A stretch of 64,000 nt of DNA from Paracoccaceae bacterium (GCA_024742455.1 JANSYL010000006.1:62001-126000), one strand, 5' to 3'; counted from the first letter of the stretch, positions 1 through 10,252 are shown. Numbers and translations are program-made. Notes: a model not told the origin generated them from the sequence alone.

Positions 1-557
1 GCCTGTCCATGGCCTATGGCATCGTCAAGCAATCGGGTGGCTATATCTTCGTCGACAGCGAGGTGGATATCGGCACGACCTTCACGATCTACCTGCCGGC
101 CTTCGACACCGCCTGCGCCGCCGCCGAGGCGGGCGGCCCCGACCGCGCGGGTGAGGCCGCCGCCCCGCCCGAGGCCGTGGCGGCCAGTGGTGATGGTGCG
201 GTGGTTCTTCTGGTCGAGGACGAGGCGCCGGTGCGTGCCTTCGCGTCGCGCGCGTTGCAATTGCGCGGCTACTGCGTGATCGAGGCGCAGAACGCCGAGG
301 AGGCGCTGGAACGCCTGACCGACCGGTCGCTGGATGTGGACCTGTTCCTGACCGATGTGGTGATGCCGGGCATGGACGGCCCGTCCTGGGTGCGCCGCGC
401 GCTGGAGGACCGGCCGGGCACCAAGGTGGTGTTCGTGTCGGGCTATACGGAGGATGCGCTGGAGGACGGGCGGTTCGCGATCCCCAACTCGGTCTTCCTG
501 CCGAAACCCTTTTCCCTGGCTGAACTGACCGAAACGGTGCAGCGCCAGCTTCACTGA
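1..557 (+). CDS. cckA: CckA-type hybrid histidine kinase, C-terminal part (5' end outside window)
   Basis: The reading frame is already open at base 3, so only the last 185 or so residues are present. The first residues, LSMAYGIVKQSGG, are the G2-box end of a HATPase domain. After an alanine-rich linker comes a complete receiver domain with the acidic pair in LLVEDEAP, the phosphoacceptor aspartate in FLTDVVMPGMDG and the conserved lysine in LPKPFS. This order, and the wording of both motifs, match CckA, the membrane kinase that sends phosphate through ChpT to CtrA in alphaproteobacteria. The upstream sensory and kinase domains cannot be seen. The gene converges on the next one, with a 7-base overlap of the two stop ends. 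Confidence 0.88.
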   Translation, partial: LSMAYGIVKQSGGYIFVDSEVDIGTTFTIYLPAFDTACAAAEAGGPDRAGEAAAPPEAVAASGDGAVVLLVEDEAPVRAFASRALQLRGYCVIEAQNAEEALERLTDRSLDVDLFLTDVVMPGMDGPSWVRRALEDRPGTKVVFVSGYTEDALEDGRFAIPNSVFLPKPFSLAELTETVQRQLH

Positions 558-1153
558 CGGGCCGAAACCTTGGTCCAGAGGGCGAAATCGGCGGCGGCCT
601 CGTGCTGCAGTCGTGCCCGTGTTGCAGGCGAGAGGTCCAGCGTTGCGGCGGGCGAGACATTCTGCCGATCGAGGTGAAGCGCGACCCCGAGCCGGTCTTC
701 GAGAAACGCGATCGCGCGGTCGAACCGTTCATAGGCGAAGAGATGATCGACCCCGGTTCCGCCCGCGCCATCGGAGACAAAGCGCGACTGCCGGCCGACG
801 CGCGCATATTCCGGCGGCGGATCGGTGAGCCACCCCTCGACGAAGGTGTCGAAGCTGAGGCCCGCGGTCGAGACCGGGGTGCCTGCCACCGCCGCCCGCC
901 CGCGATACCGGTACCAGCTGCCCAGCCAGTCGACGGGGTCGCGGATGACCGCCATCACCTCCATCGGGCGCGCGCCCTTGTCCTCGAAGAACCGGGCCAG
1001 CTGGTTGCGGTAGCGCCGGTAGGGGACGTGTTTCATGCTGGGCGGGTTCACGATGGCCGCGTCGGCATGCGCAAGAAGGGCTGCCTCAAGCGCCGTCGTG
1101 CCGGTCTTGGGCACCGCCAGAAGGACCAGTTTTTGCTTCCAGAACACCAACAT
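551..1153 (-). CDS. Sulfotransferase family protein
   Basis: A 200-residue protein with the two PAPS-binding elements of sulfotransferases: an N-terminal P-loop-like VPKTGTTALEAAL (5'-phosphosulfate loop) and VIRDPVDWLGSWYR (3'-phosphate loop). There is no signal peptide or membrane segment, so it should be cytosolic. The acceptor is unknown; relatives in roseobacters modify polysaccharides or small molecules, but the neighbours (cckA and recA) give no clue. The ATG lies in a region with no other candidate. It is oriented away from recA, and the two share a spacer of about 190 bases. Confidence 0.72.
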   Translation of the reverse strand: MLVFWKQKLVLLAVPKTGTTALEAALLAHADAAIVNPPSMKHVPYRRYRNQLARFFEDKGARPMEVMAVIRDPVDWLGSWYRYRGRAAVAGTPVSTAGLSFDTFVEGWLTDPPPEYARVGRQSRFVSDGAGGTGVDHLFAYERFDRAIAFLEDRLGVALHLDRQNVSPAATLDLSPATRARLQHEAAADFALWTKVSARQ

Positions 1154-1271
1154 AGCCTGATCCTACCCGATCCGCGCGCGCCTGTAACGCTTTCTTAACC
1201 GCCGGCGCGCAGGGTCGGGGCGTGGAAATTTTTACTTGAAGTGTTCACGGTTTGTCTGCACAACTCTGTCA

Positions 1272-1286
1272 GAACAAGAGGTGAAC
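1272..1286. promoter_or_regulatory. LexA (SOS) box of recA
   Basis: GAAC-AAGAGGT-GAAC is a perfect GAAC-N7-GAAC, that is GTTC-N7-GTTC on the other strand, the known LexA operator of alphaproteobacteria. It lies 53 bases before the recA start codon. A larger inverted repeat, GTGTTCAC at 1241-1248 and GTGAACAC at 1281-1288, includes its right half. Confidence 0.85.
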
Positions 1287-1339
1287 ACGAGCACGTCATT
1301 GCTGCCCTTGGCAGCGTATGGAATAAGGGGCAGAACGCC

Positions 1340-2416
<1,077 letters not shown>

Positions 2417-2479
2417 GCCGCCGCGCGCAGCCCTTCCTGCTGCCCGACACCCCGGGACGACACCCCGTATGACGTCACG

Positions 2480-2505
2480 GACGGCCCCGCGCGGGCCGTC
2501 TTTTT
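2480..2505 (+). terminator. Rho-independent terminator of recA
   Basis: GACGGCCC and GGGCCGTC form an 8-bp stem around the 5-base loop CGCGC, followed directly by TTTTT. It lies 64 bases after the recA stop codon. Confidence 0.88.
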
Positions 2506-2622
2506 CGTTGCGACGGGCGGATGTCGGGGGCGTCCGGTGCGGCGCGCGTCCTCGGTGGACTTGGCTGCGGGGGGGCGCTACACCGCGCGTTGACCCCGTG
2601 ATCCAGGACCGACCTACCGCCC

Positions 2623-5283
2623 ATGGCCAGCCTCAACGACATCCGATCGACCTTTCTGAGCTATTTTGCCCGGCAGGGGCATGAAATCGTCGAAAGCTCG
2701 CCGCTTGTGCCGCGCAACGACCCGACGCTGATGTTCACCAATTCGGGCATGGTGCAGTTCAAGAACGTGTTCACCGGCCTGGAACACCGCGACTACAAGC
2801 GCGCCACGACGGCGCAGAAATGCGTGCGGGCAGGCGGCAAGCATAACGACCTGGACAATGTCGGCTATACCGCGCGCCATCACACGTTTTTCGAGATGCT
2901 CGGCAATTTCAGTTTCGGCGATTATTTCAAGGAAGACGCGATCCCCTTCGCCTGGGAGCTGATCACCGGCGATTTCGGCATCGACAAGTCGCGGCTTTAC
3001 ACGACCGTCTACCACACCGATGACGAGGCCTTCGGCATCTGGAAAAAGGTGGGCGTTCCCGAAGACCGGATCATCCGCATCGCGACGTCGGACAATTTTT
3101 GGCAGATGGGCCCGACCGGCCCCTGCGGCCCCTGTACCGAGATCTTCTATGATCACGGTGACCATATCTGGGGCGGCCCGCCGGGATCGCCCGAGGAAGA
3201 CGGCGACCGGTTCATCGAGATCTGGAACATCGTCTTCATGCAGAACGAACAGTTCGCCGACGGGTCGATGGTGCCGCTGGAGATGCAGTCGATCGATACC
3301 GGCATGGGGCTGGAACGGATCGGCGCGCTGCTGCAGGGCAGCCATGACAATTACGAAACCGACACGATGCGCGCGCTGATCGAGGCCTCGGCCCATGCGA
3401 CCAGCGTCGACCCGTTCGGGGACAAGAACGTCCATCACCGGGTGATCGCGGACCATCTGCGGTCGACCTCGTTCCTGATCGCCGATGGGGTGATGCCGTC
3501 GAACGAGGGGCGGGGTTACGTGCTGCGCCGGATCATGCGGCGCGCGATGCGGCACGCCCATCTGCTGGGCGCGGCCGACCCGGTGATGTATAGGCTGGTG
3601 CCCGCGCTGGTCAGCCAGATGGGCCAGGCCTATCCGGAACTGGGCCGCGCGCAGGCGCTGATCACCGAGACCCTGAAGCTGGAGGAGGAACGGTTCCGCA
3701 CCACGCTGGACCGGGGCCTCAAGCTTCTGGACGAGGAAGTGGCCGGGCTGGCCGATGGCGCCGACCTTCCCGGGGCGGCGGCCTTCAAGCTTTATGATAC
3801 CTATGGGTTCCCGCTGGACCTGACGCAGGACGCGCTGCGCGAAAAGGGGCGGGGCGTCGATATCGACGGGTTCGATGCCGCGATGGCCGAACAGAAGGCC
3901 AAGGCGCGCGCCGCATGGGCGGGGTCGGGCGAGACCGCCGATGCCGCGATCTGGTTCGACCTGGCCGAGGAACACGGATCGACCGAGTTCCTGGGCTATG
4001 ACACCGAAAAGGCCGAGGGGCAGGTTCTGGCGCTGGTGCGCGAGGCCGCGGCGGTCGAGGGCGCGAAGGCGGGCGAGGCGGTCACCATCGTGGTGAACCA
4101 GACCCCGTTCTATGCCGAGGCCGGGGGGCAGGTCGGCGACAGCGGCATGGTGAAAACCGATACCGGCGCGGCCATGATCACCGATACGAAAAAGGTCGAA
4201 GGCGTGTTCCTGCATGTCGCGCAGGTGACCGACGGCGAGATCAGGGCGGGCCAGGCCGCCGAGCTTGAGGTCGACCATGCGCGCCGGTCCACGATCCGCG
4301 CCAACCATTCCGCGACGCATCTTTTGCACGAGGCGCTCAGGCGTGCGCTTGGCGATCACGTGGCGCAGCGCGGATCGCTGAACGCGCCCGACCGGCTGCG
4401 GTTCGATTTCAGCCATGCCAAGGCGCTGAGCGCCGAGGAATACGGACAGGTCGAGCGCGAGGTGAACGAATTCATCCGCCAGAACGCGCCCGTGGAAACC
4501 CGGATCATGACGCCGGATGCCGCGCGCGATCTGGGCGCACAGGCGCTGTTCGGCGAAAAATACGGCGACGAGGTGCGGGTCGTGTCGATGGGCACGCTGG
4601 ACGGGTCGGGCAAGGGGCTGGATGGGCGGACCTATTCGCTGGAGCTTTGCGGCGGGACGCATGTGCGCAGCACCGGCGAGATCGGGGTCTTCGCGATCAC
4701 GTCCGAACAGGCATCATCCTCGGGCGTTCGGCGGATCGAGGCGCTGACCGGGGCGCCCGCGCTGGAGATGCTGCGCGCGCGCGACATGCAGCTGAGCGCG
4801 GTGGAACAGATCGTCAAGGCGCAGGGGCAGGACGCGGCGGCGCGGGTCAGCGCGCTGATGGAGGACCGGCGCAAGCTGGAAAACGAGGTGGCCCAGCTGC
4901 GCCGCGAACTGGCGATGGCCGGGGGCGGCGGACAGGCCGCGCCCGAAGCGCGCGCGGTGAACGGGATCGGGTTTCATGCCCAGGTCTTGGGCGGGGTGAC
5001 CGGCAAGGACCTTGCGGGCCTGATCGACGAACACAAATCGCGGCTTGGGTCCGGCGCGGTGCTTCTGATCGCCGATACGGGCGGCAAGGCAGCGGTGGCG
5101 GCAGGCGTGACCGCGGACCTGACGGACCGTGTATCTGCCGTGGACCTGGTGAAGGCGGCCGTCGAGAAACTGGGCGGCAAGGGCGGCGGCGGCCGCCCCG
5201 ATTTCGCGCAGGGCGGCGGCAAGGATGCCGCCAATGCCGAGGCCGCCATCGCAGCGGCGGAAACCGTGTTGAAGGAGGCGTAA
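2623..5283 (+). CDS. alaS: Alanine-tRNA ligase
   Basis: The enzyme charges tRNA-Ala and edits mischarged Ser- and Gly-tRNA. At 886 residues it has the full bacterial length and all domains: catalytic domain (about 1-440), editing domain with zinc ligands in HSATH (H562, H566) and CGGTH (C676, H680), and a C-Ala/DHHA1 domain (about 740-886) with a glycine-rich end. The start [15 protein letters not shown] matches the family start. recA followed by alaS is a frequent order in alphaproteobacteria. A DUF1330 gene follows three bases after the stop and may be co-transcribed. Confidence 0.97.
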   Translation: MASLNDIRSTFLSYFARQGHEIVESSPLVPRNDPTLMFTNSGMVQFKNVFTGLEHRDYKRATTAQKCVRAGGKHNDLDNVGYTARHHTFFEMLGNFSFGDYFKEDAIPFAWELITGDFGIDKSRLYTTVYHTDDEAFGIWKKVGVPEDRIIRIATSDNFWQMGPTGPCGPCTEIFYDHGDHIWGGPPGSPEEDGDRFIEIWNIVFMQNEQFADGSMVPLEMQSIDTGMGLERIGALLQGSHDNYETDTMRALIEASAHATSVDPFGDKNVHHRVIADHLRSTSFLIADGVMPSNEGRGYVLRRIMRRAMRHAHLLGAADPVMYRLVPALVSQMGQAYPELGRAQALITETLKLEEERFRTTLDRGLKLLDEEVAGLADGADLPGAAAFKLYDTYGFPLDLTQDALREKGRGVDIDGFDAAMAEQKAKARAAWAGSGETADAAIWFDLAEEHGSTEFLGYDTEKAEGQVLALVREAAAVEGAKAGEAVTIVVNQTPFYAEAGGQVGDSGMVKTDTGAAMITDTKKVEGVFLHVAQVTDGEIRAGQAAELEVDHARRSTIRANHSATHLLHEALRRALGDHVAQRGSLNAPDRLRFDFSHAKALSAEEYGQVEREVNEFIRQNAPVETRIMTPDAARDLGAQALFGEKYGDEVRVVSMGTLDGSGKGLDGRTYSLELCGGTHVRSTGEIGVFAITSEQASSSGVRRIEALTGAPALEMLRARDMQLSAVEQIVKAQGQDAAARVSALMEDRRKLENEVAQLRRELAMAGGGGQAAPEARAVNGIGFHAQVLGGVTGKDLAGLIDEHKSRLGSGAVLLIADTGGKAAVAAGVTADLTDRVSAVDLVKAAVEKLGGKGGGGRPDFAQGGGKDAANAEAAIAAAETVLKEA

Positions 5284-5286
5284 ACG

Positions 5287-5577
5287 ATGCCCGGAGCCTA
5301 TTGGATCGCCCATGTCACCGTCACGGACGAGGCGGCTTACATGAAATACGCAGCCCTCGCGACGGAGGCGATCACCGCTCATGGCGGCACCTTCCTGGCG
5401 CGCGGGGGGCAGGCCATCCAGAAAGAGGGGCGCGCCCATCCCCGCAACGTGGTGGCGCATTTCCCAAGCCTTGAGGCGGCCAATGCCTGTTACGAAAGCG
5501 AAACCTACCAGGAGGCGCTGAGCCATGCGGCCGGCGCGTCGGAGCGCGACCTGGTGCTGGTAGAGGCGCTGGACTGA
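5287..5577 (+). CDS. DUF1330 domain protein
   Basis: A 96-residue protein starting MPGAYWIAHVTVTDE with the pattern of DUF1330, a small dimeric alpha/beta-barrel fold: an N-terminal beta strand, the YMKYAALATEAITAHGG helix, FLARGG, and NVVAHFPSLEAANACYES near the end. No enzyme activity is established for the family. It starts three bases after alaS and is likely translated from the same message. Its stop codon abuts the stop of the convergent YitT gene. Confidence 0.85.
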   Translation: MPGAYWIAHVTVTDEAAYMKYAALATEAITAHGGTFLARGGQAIQKEGRAHPRNVVAHFPSLEAANACYESETYQEALSHAAGASERDLVLVEALD

Positions 5578-6189
5578 TCAGCGCCCGATATAGCGATCGC
5601 GGCGGTGGTTCACGGCGATGATCAGGTTGACCACCACCGCGCCGAGCAGCGACAGGCCCACCATCACCGGGTCGAGCAGCAGAAAGGCTGCCGCGAACAG
5701 AACCGCATCAAAGCCAAGCTGCACCCAGCCGGCCTGCACCCCGAACCGGTCCTGCGCCCAATAAGCCACCACGCCGACGCCGCCGAGCGAGGCCCCGTGA
5801 CGGAACAGCACGATCAGGCCAAGCCCGATGCAGGCCCCGCCAAGGATCGCGGCGGTGACGGGGTCGACCCGGTCGAAGACGATCAGCAGCGGGAACAGTT
5901 CGGCCAGCCCCGACACCATCGCCACGGCGATGGCGGTTTTCAGCGTGAAGCGCGCGCCCAGTTGCGTCCAGGCCAGGATGTAGAAGGGCAGGTTGACCGC
6001 GAAGAACACCGCCCCGAAGCTGAGCGGTGTGAGGTAGCTGAGCAGCACCGCCAGCCCCGCCGTCTGCCCGGTGATGAGCCCCGTCGCCGTCAGGAATTGC
6101 AGGCCGAGTGCCGTCATCGCCGCGCCGAGCACGAAAGCCTGCGCATCGTCGGTCAGGCTGTGGGCGGCGGGGGTATGGGGTTCGGCCAT
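5578..6189 (-). CDS. YitT family integral membrane protein
   Basis: A 203-residue, strongly hydrophobic protein with about five or six membrane segments, starting at FVLGAAMTALGLQFLTATG. The segment GLITGQTAGLAVLLSYLTP and the GGACIGLGLIVLFRHGASLGG block are typical of the YitT membrane domain (formerly DUF161). The C-terminal DUF2179 domain of longer relatives is missing. The function of the family is unknown. The ATG at 6189 is preferred because AGG stands eight bases upstream; an in-frame GTG is three codons earlier. Confidence 0.8.
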   Translation of the reverse strand: MAEPHTPAAHSLTDDAQAFVLGAAMTALGLQFLTATGLITGQTAGLAVLLSYLTPLSFGAVFFAVNLPFYILAWTQLGARFTLKTAIAVAMVSGLAELFPLLIVFDRVDPVTAAILGGACIGLGLIVLFRHGASLGGVGVVAYWAQDRFGVQAGWVQLGFDAVLFAAAFLLLDPVMVGLSLLGAVVVNLIIAVNHRRDRYIGR

Positions 6190-6227
6190 GGCCCGCACCT
6201 AGGCCGCGCCGCGCGGCCGCGCAAGCC

Positions 6228-7442
6228 TCAGCCCGCCAGCGCGGCGTTCAGGTTCTCGTCGATCTTTTCCAGGAACCCCATCGTGGTCAGCCATTTCTGA
6301 TCGGGGCCGACCAGCAGCGCCAGGTCCTTGGTCATGTCGCCGCTTTCGACGGTTTCGACGATCACCCGTTCCAGCGTTTCGGCGAAATGCCTGAGCGGTG
6401 CGTTGTCATCGAGTTTCGCGCGGTGTTTCAGCGCGCCCGTCCAGGCGAAGATCGAGGCGATGGAATTGGTCGAGGTCGCCTCGCCCTTCTGGTGCTGGCG
6501 GTAATGGCGGGTGACGGTGCCGTGGGCGGCCTCGGCCTCGACGATCTTGCCATCGGGGGTCATCAGCTGGCTGGTCATCAGCCCGAGCGACCCGAACCCC
6601 TGCGCCACGGTGTCGGACTGGACGTCGCCATCGTAATTCTTGCAGGCCCAGACGAAGCCGCCGGACCATTTCATGGCGCTGGCCACCATGTCGTCGATCA
6701 GGCGGTGTTCATACCAGATGCCCGCCTCGTCGAACTGTTGTTTGAACTCCTCCTCGAAGATCTTCTGGAAGATCAGCATGAACTGGCCGTCATACTGTTT
6801 GAGGATGGTGTTCTTGGTGCTGAGATAGACCGGCCAGCCGAGGTTCAGGCCGTAGTTTAACGAGGCGCGGGCGAAATCCTCGATGGATTTGTCGAGATTG
6901 TACATGCCCATATAGACGCCCGAGGACGGCGCATCATACACCTCGTGTTCGATCACCGTGCCGTCCTGGCCCACGAATTTCATGGAAAGCTTGCCAGGAC
7001 CCGGGAATTTCATGTCGGTGGCGCGGTACTGGTCGCCGAAGGCGTGGCGGCCGATGACGATGGGCTTGGTCCAGCCGGGCACCAGGCGCGGCACGTTGCG
7101 GCAGATGATCGGCGCGCGGAACACCACGCCGCCCAGGATGTTGCGGATCGTGCCATTGGGGGACCGCCACATCTTTTTCAGGCCGAATTCCTCGACCCGG
7201 CCCTCGTCGGGGGTGATGGTGGCGCATTTCACCGCGACGCCGACTTCGAGCGTCTTTTCGGCGGCGTCGATGGTGACCTGGTCCTCGGTCCGGTCGCGCT
7301 CCTCGATCCCGAGATCGTAATAGAGCAGGTCGATGTCCAGATAGGGCAGGATCAGCTTGTCCTTGATGAACGCCCACATGATGCGGGTCATCTCGTCGCC
7401 GTCCATTTCGACGATGGGATTTGCGACCTTGATCTTGGACAT
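6228..7442 (-). CDS. icd: NADP-dependent isocitrate dehydrogenase
   Basis: This enzyme converts isocitrate to 2-oxoglutarate and CO2 in the TCA cycle, making NADPH. The 404-residue protein belongs to the dimeric eukaryote-like class common in alphaproteobacteria: it starts [20 protein letters not shown], has the substrate loop in [12 protein letters not shown], the helix [17 protein letters not shown], and the metal-site block [21 protein letters not shown]. The gene stands alone, about 40 bases upstream of the YitT gene in the transcription direction, with a spacer of about 100 bases to the next upstream gene. Confidence 0.97.
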   Translation of the reverse strand: MSKIKVANPIVEMDGDEMTRIMWAFIKDKLILPYLDIDLLYYDLGIEERDRTEDQVTIDAAEKTLEVGVAVKCATITPDEGRVEEFGLKKMWRSPNGTIRNILGGVVFRAPIICRNVPRLVPGWTKPIVIGRHAFGDQYRATDMKFPGPGKLSMKFVGQDGTVIEHEVYDAPSSGVYMGMYNLDKSIEDFARASLNYGLNLGWPVYLSTKNTILKQYDGQFMLIFQKIFEEEFKQQFDEAGIWYEHRLIDDMVASAMKWSGGFVWACKNYDGDVQSDTVAQGFGSLGLMTSQLMTPDGKIVEAEAAHGTVTRHYRQHQKGEATSTNSIASIFAWTGALKHRAKLDDNAPLRHFAETLERVIVETVESGDMTKDLALLVGPDQKWLTTMGFLEKIDENLNAALAG

Positions 7443-7540
7443 GGGTGGGACTCCGGGTTCCTGCGTTGGCGCCGGTCTACCGGAGATTGTGCGGGCTGCC
7501 TAGTTGTATGCCGTGGTATACCGGCGGCGCGATGTCGCGG

Positions 7541-7768
7541 TCAGCTGCCAGCCCCGGCATGCCGGGCCCGCGCCTCGGCCAGCGTTTTTTCCGCCCGCGC
7601 GAGCGCCATCCGCACCCGGATCGCGGTGCGGAACAGTTCTTCGGTGGTGGGGGAGGAGGCCCCGATCGTCTGGGCGATGGTTTCGGGCAACCGGTCATCG
7701 CCGATTTCCTCGGACACCGCCAGCACCTCGACCGCCAGCTTGTCGACCATCTCGGCATAGATGCTCAT
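7541..7768 (-). CDS. Small conserved hypothetical protein
   Basis: A 75-residue soluble protein, mostly helical, starting MSIYAEMVDKLAVEVLAVSEE and ending in an alanine/arginine-rich helix. I do not recognise a named domain. It lies 12 bases after the alpha/beta hydrolase on the same strand, so the two are probably one transcript. Codon use is like its neighbours. The reading frame is supported by the close spacing and a regular amphipathic pattern, not by a known family. Confidence 0.6.
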   Translation of the reverse strand: MSIYAEMVDKLAVEVLAVSEEIGDDRLPETIAQTIGASSPTTEELFRTAIRVRMALARAEKTLAEARARHAGAGS

Positions 7769-7780
7769 GGCGGGGCGTCC

Positions 7781-8434
7781 CTAGCGGGTGTTTTCGGTCA
7801 GGCGGCGGCGCACATAGGTCTGCACGCTTTCGATCATCGGCTCCATGTGCGGGTCTTCGAAGAAATGGCCCGCGCCCTCGACCTCTTCATGGGTGATGGT
7901 GATGCCCTTCTGCTCGTGCAGTTTCTCGACGAGGATCCGGGTGTCCTGCGGTTTGGCCACGCGGTCGGCGGCGCCGTTGATGATCAGGCCCGAGGACGGG
8001 CAGGGGGCCAGAAAGCTGAAATCATACATGTTGGCGGGCGGGCTGACCGAGATGAACCCGGTGATCTCGGGGCGCCGCATCAGAAGCTGCATGCCGATCC
8101 AGGCGCCGAAGGAAAAGCCCGCGACCCAGCAATGCTTGGAATTGGGGTTGAGAGCCTGCAGGTAATCGAGCGCCGAGGCGGCATCGGACAACTCGCCGAT
8201 GCCCTGGTCGTATTCGCCCTGGCTGCGGCCGACGCCGCGGAAATTGAACCGCAACACGGTGAAGCCCATCCCGTGAAAGGCGTAATGCAGGTTGTAGACC
8301 ACCCTGTTGTTCATCGTGCCGCCGAATTGCGGATGCGGATGCAGGATGATCGCGATCGGGGCGTCCTTGGCCTTTTGCGGGTGGTAGCGGCCTTCGAGCC
8401 GGCCCTCGGGGCCGGCAAAAATCACCTCGGGCAT
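7781..8434 (-). CDS. Alpha/beta hydrolase
   Basis: A 217-residue serine hydrolase of the single-domain, cap-less kind. The nucleophile elbow is GFSFG with Ser108; Asp157 (in NGAADRVAKPQD) and His190 (in VEGAGHFFED) complete the likely triad, and HPHPQFGGT supplies the oxyanion-hole segment. Proteins of this type are often annotated as CocE/NonD-like or dienelactone hydrolases, but the substrate is unknown. No signal peptide is seen. It heads a two-gene unit with the 75-residue protein and is divergent from iscR. Confidence 0.85.
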   Translation of the reverse strand: MPEVIFAGPEGRLEGRYHPQKAKDAPIAIILHPHPQFGGTMNNRVVYNLHYAFHGMGFTVLRFNFRGVGRSQGEYDQGIGELSDAASALDYLQALNPNSKHCWVAGFSFGAWIGMQLLMRRPEITGFISVSPPANMYDFSFLAPCPSSGLIINGAADRVAKPQDTRILVEKLHEQKGITITHEEVEGAGHFFEDPHMEPMIESVQTYVRRRLTENTR

Positions 8435-8490
8435 TTCGCCTCCTCTCCGGGTTGCGCGGACGGCCTGACGCTTGACGGCGGCTTGGGAGA

Positions 8491-8511
8491 AACTTAGAAC
8501 AATTCCAAGTT
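8491..8511. promoter_or_regulatory. Putative IscR operator before the suf operon
   Basis: AACTTAGAA-CAA-TTCCAAGTT is an inverted repeat with eight of nine arm positions paired, AT-rich in GC-rich surroundings. It lies 125 bases upstream of the iscR start, between iscR and the divergent hydrolase gene. The TAGAA-N3-TTC core resembles the iron-sulfur regulator sites described for Rhodobacterales suf operons. Autoregulation by IscR is inferred. Confidence 0.65.
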
Positions 8512-8635
8512 TATGGGCCGGTCGCGGGGCGCGCGCGGAAGTGGCTCGCAGTTAAGCGCGCCCGTCAGCAAGGTCAATCATTCCCGGGCCCCGTGCTGCG
8601 GGAAACAGGCGCGGAATCCGGTCGGGAGAACGGCG

Positions 8636-9097
8636 ATGAAGCTCAGCACCAAGGGTCGCTATGCGATGATCGCGATGGCCGATCTTGCCAGCGTGGCCGA
8701 CGGGGCGCTGACACCCTTGTCCGAGATTTCGAGGCGGCAGGATATCTCCTTGCCCTATCTGGAACAGCTTTTCGTGAAATTGCGCCGGGCCGGGCTGGTG
8801 ACTTCGGTGCGGGGGCCGGGCGGGGGATACCGGCTGGCGAAATCGGCCAGCGACATCAGGGTGGTCGATGTGTTCGCGGCGGTCGATGAAACGGTATCGG
8901 CGCTGCATACCGGGGCCGGGGCGTCGGGGGCCGTATCGGGGAGCCGGGCGCAGAGCATGACCAACCGGTTGTGGGAAAGCCTGAGCGCGCATGTCTATGT
9001 CTATCTGCACCAGACGCGGCTGTCGGATGTTGTCGGCAACGACCTGACGCCATGCCCGGCGGTGCCCAACCTGTTCGAGGTCGTCGATGAGGCATGA
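8636..9097 (+). CDS. iscR: Rrf2 family regulator IscR, single-cysteine form
   Basis: A 153-residue Rrf2-type repressor that senses iron-sulfur status. It starts MKLSTKGRYAMIAMADLA and has the winged helix ISRRQDISLPYLEQLFVKLR followed by the wing VRGPGGGYRLAK. The canonical three-cysteine cluster motif of E. coli IscR is absent; the only cysteine is Cys140 (TPCPAVPNL). Rhodobacter sphaeroides IscR is known to bind its cluster with a single cysteine, so this is the expected family form. The start was chosen at 8636, where GGAG lies seven bases upstream; the frame is open further upstream. It heads the suf operon and likely controls it. Confidence 0.93.
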   Translation: MKLSTKGRYAMIAMADLASVADGALTPLSEISRRQDISLPYLEQLFVKLRRAGLVTSVRGPGGGYRLAKSASDIRVVDVFAAVDETVSALHTGAGASGAVSGSRAQSMTNRLWESLSAHVYVYLHQTRLSDVVGNDLTPCPAVPNLFEVVDEA

Positions 9098-9208
9098 GGC
9101 GGCGCCCCGTCCCGGGACCGTCCGCGGTGAGGGCGGGCGCCGGACGCCTTCGGCGGAGGTATCGGGAATGCAAAGGGGGCACGGGACCGGCGCGCAGGGG
9201 GCGGGCCG

Positions 9209-10252
9209 GTGAGCCGGGTCTACCTGGATTACAACGCCACCGCGCCGCTGCGCCCCGAAGCGCGCGCGGCGATGGTCGCGGCGATGGATGTCGTGGGCAA
9301 CCCCTCCTCGGTCCATGCCGAGGGGCGGGCGGCGAAGGCGCTGGTGGAAAAGGCACGCGCGCAGGTGGCGACGGCGCTGGGCGCAGAGGCGGCCGATATC
9401 GTCTTCGTTTCGGGCGCGACCGAGGCCGCGGCGCTGGCGATGGCCGGGCGCGGCCTGCATGGCGCGGCGGTCGAACATGACGCGGTGCGCGCCTGGATGG
9501 TGGAGGACCTGACCGTGGACGGTGCGGGGCGCGTGGCGGTGACGGAACCGTCGGAGGCCACCCTGCAGGCGGCCAATTCCGAGACGGGGATCCTGCAGGA
9601 CCTGCCCGAGGGGCTGGCGGTCAGCGACTGGAGCCAGGCCTTCGGTAAACTGCCGATGGCCTTTGACTGGTCGGGCGTGGATATGGCGCTGGTCAGCGCG
9701 CACAAGCTGGGCGGGCCCAAGGGGGTGGGCGCGCTGATTCTGCGCCGGGGTCTGGATGTCGCGGCCCAGATCCGGGGCGGCGGGCAGGAGATGGGGCGCC
9801 GGTCGGGCACCGAGAACATCATCGGGATTGCCGGATTCGGAGCCGCTGCCGAGGCCGCGACACGGGATTTGGCGGGCGGTGTCTGGGCCCGGGTCGAAAA
9901 ACTTAGAAATATTCTAGAAAAGACTCTGGAAGATGCGGTGCCTTCGACTATTTTTGTCGGGAAAGGCTCTGCGCGGCTGCCCAACACCTCCTGCCTGATG
10001 GTGCCGGGATGGAAGGGTGAGACGCAGGTGATGCAGATGGACCTGGCGGGGTTCGCCATTTCGGCGGGGTCGGCCTGTTCCAGCGGCAAGGTCAGGGCCA
10101 GCGCGTGCCTGCGTGCGATGGGATTTGACGAGGCCGAGGCCGCCAGCGCGGTCAGGGTGTCGCTCGGGCCGCAGACGACCGAGGCAGAGGTGCGCGCCTT
10201 TGCCGATGCCTGGGGAGCGGCCGCGACCCGCCATCTGGCCCGGGCCGCGTAA
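9209..10252 (+). CDS. Cysteine desulfurase, IscS/NifS type (class I)
   Basis: A PLP enzyme that takes sulfur from cysteine for cluster assembly. The 347-residue protein has the PLP lysine in SAHKLGG (Lys166) and the persulfide cysteine in SAGSACSSGK (Cys290), marking it as the class I form with a long active-site loop. It is shorter than IscS (about 400). The start is GTG at 9209 with CAGGGGG eight bases before it. It follows iscR and precedes sufB. Codons 231-240 are unusually AT-rich and use codons rare in the surrounding genes; they coincide with a palindrome listed separately. Confidence 0.92.
   Translation: MSRVYLDYNATAPLRPEARAAMVAAMDVVGNPSSVHAEGRAAKALVEKARAQVATALGAEAADIVFVSGATEAAALAMAGRGLHGAAVEHDAVRAWMVEDLTVDGAGRVAVTEPSEATLQAANSETGILQDLPEGLAVSDWSQAFGKLPMAFDWSGVDMALVSAHKLGGPKGVGALILRRGLDVAAQIRGGGQEMGRRSGTENIIGIAGFGAAAEAATRDLAGGVWARVEKLRNILEKTLEDAVPSTIFVGKGSARLPNTSCLMVPGWKGETQVMQMDLAGFAISAGSACSSGKVRASACLRAMGFDEAEAASAVRVSLGPQTTEAEVRAFADAWGAAATRHLARAA
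9900..9920. promoter_or_regulatory. Intragenic IscR-box-like palindrome
   Basis: AACTTAGAA-ATA-TTCTAGAAA lies inside the cysteine desulfurase gene. Its left arm is identical over nine bases to the left arm of the operator at 8491, with the same 3-base spacer, and the core TAGAA-N3-TTCTA is perfectly symmetric. It could be a second IscR site, or chance. Function is not proven. Confidence 0.4.

Noticed and set aside
1241-1339. N-terminal extension of RecA from 1241
   Set aside because: It would put the SOS box inside the coding region, has no ribosome site and does not look like RecA.
2614-4662. Long open frame on the minus strand opposite alaS (682 codons)
   Set aside because: It is the antisense shadow of a GC-rich gene; composition is Arg/His/Gly-rich with no domain pattern, and alaS is certain.
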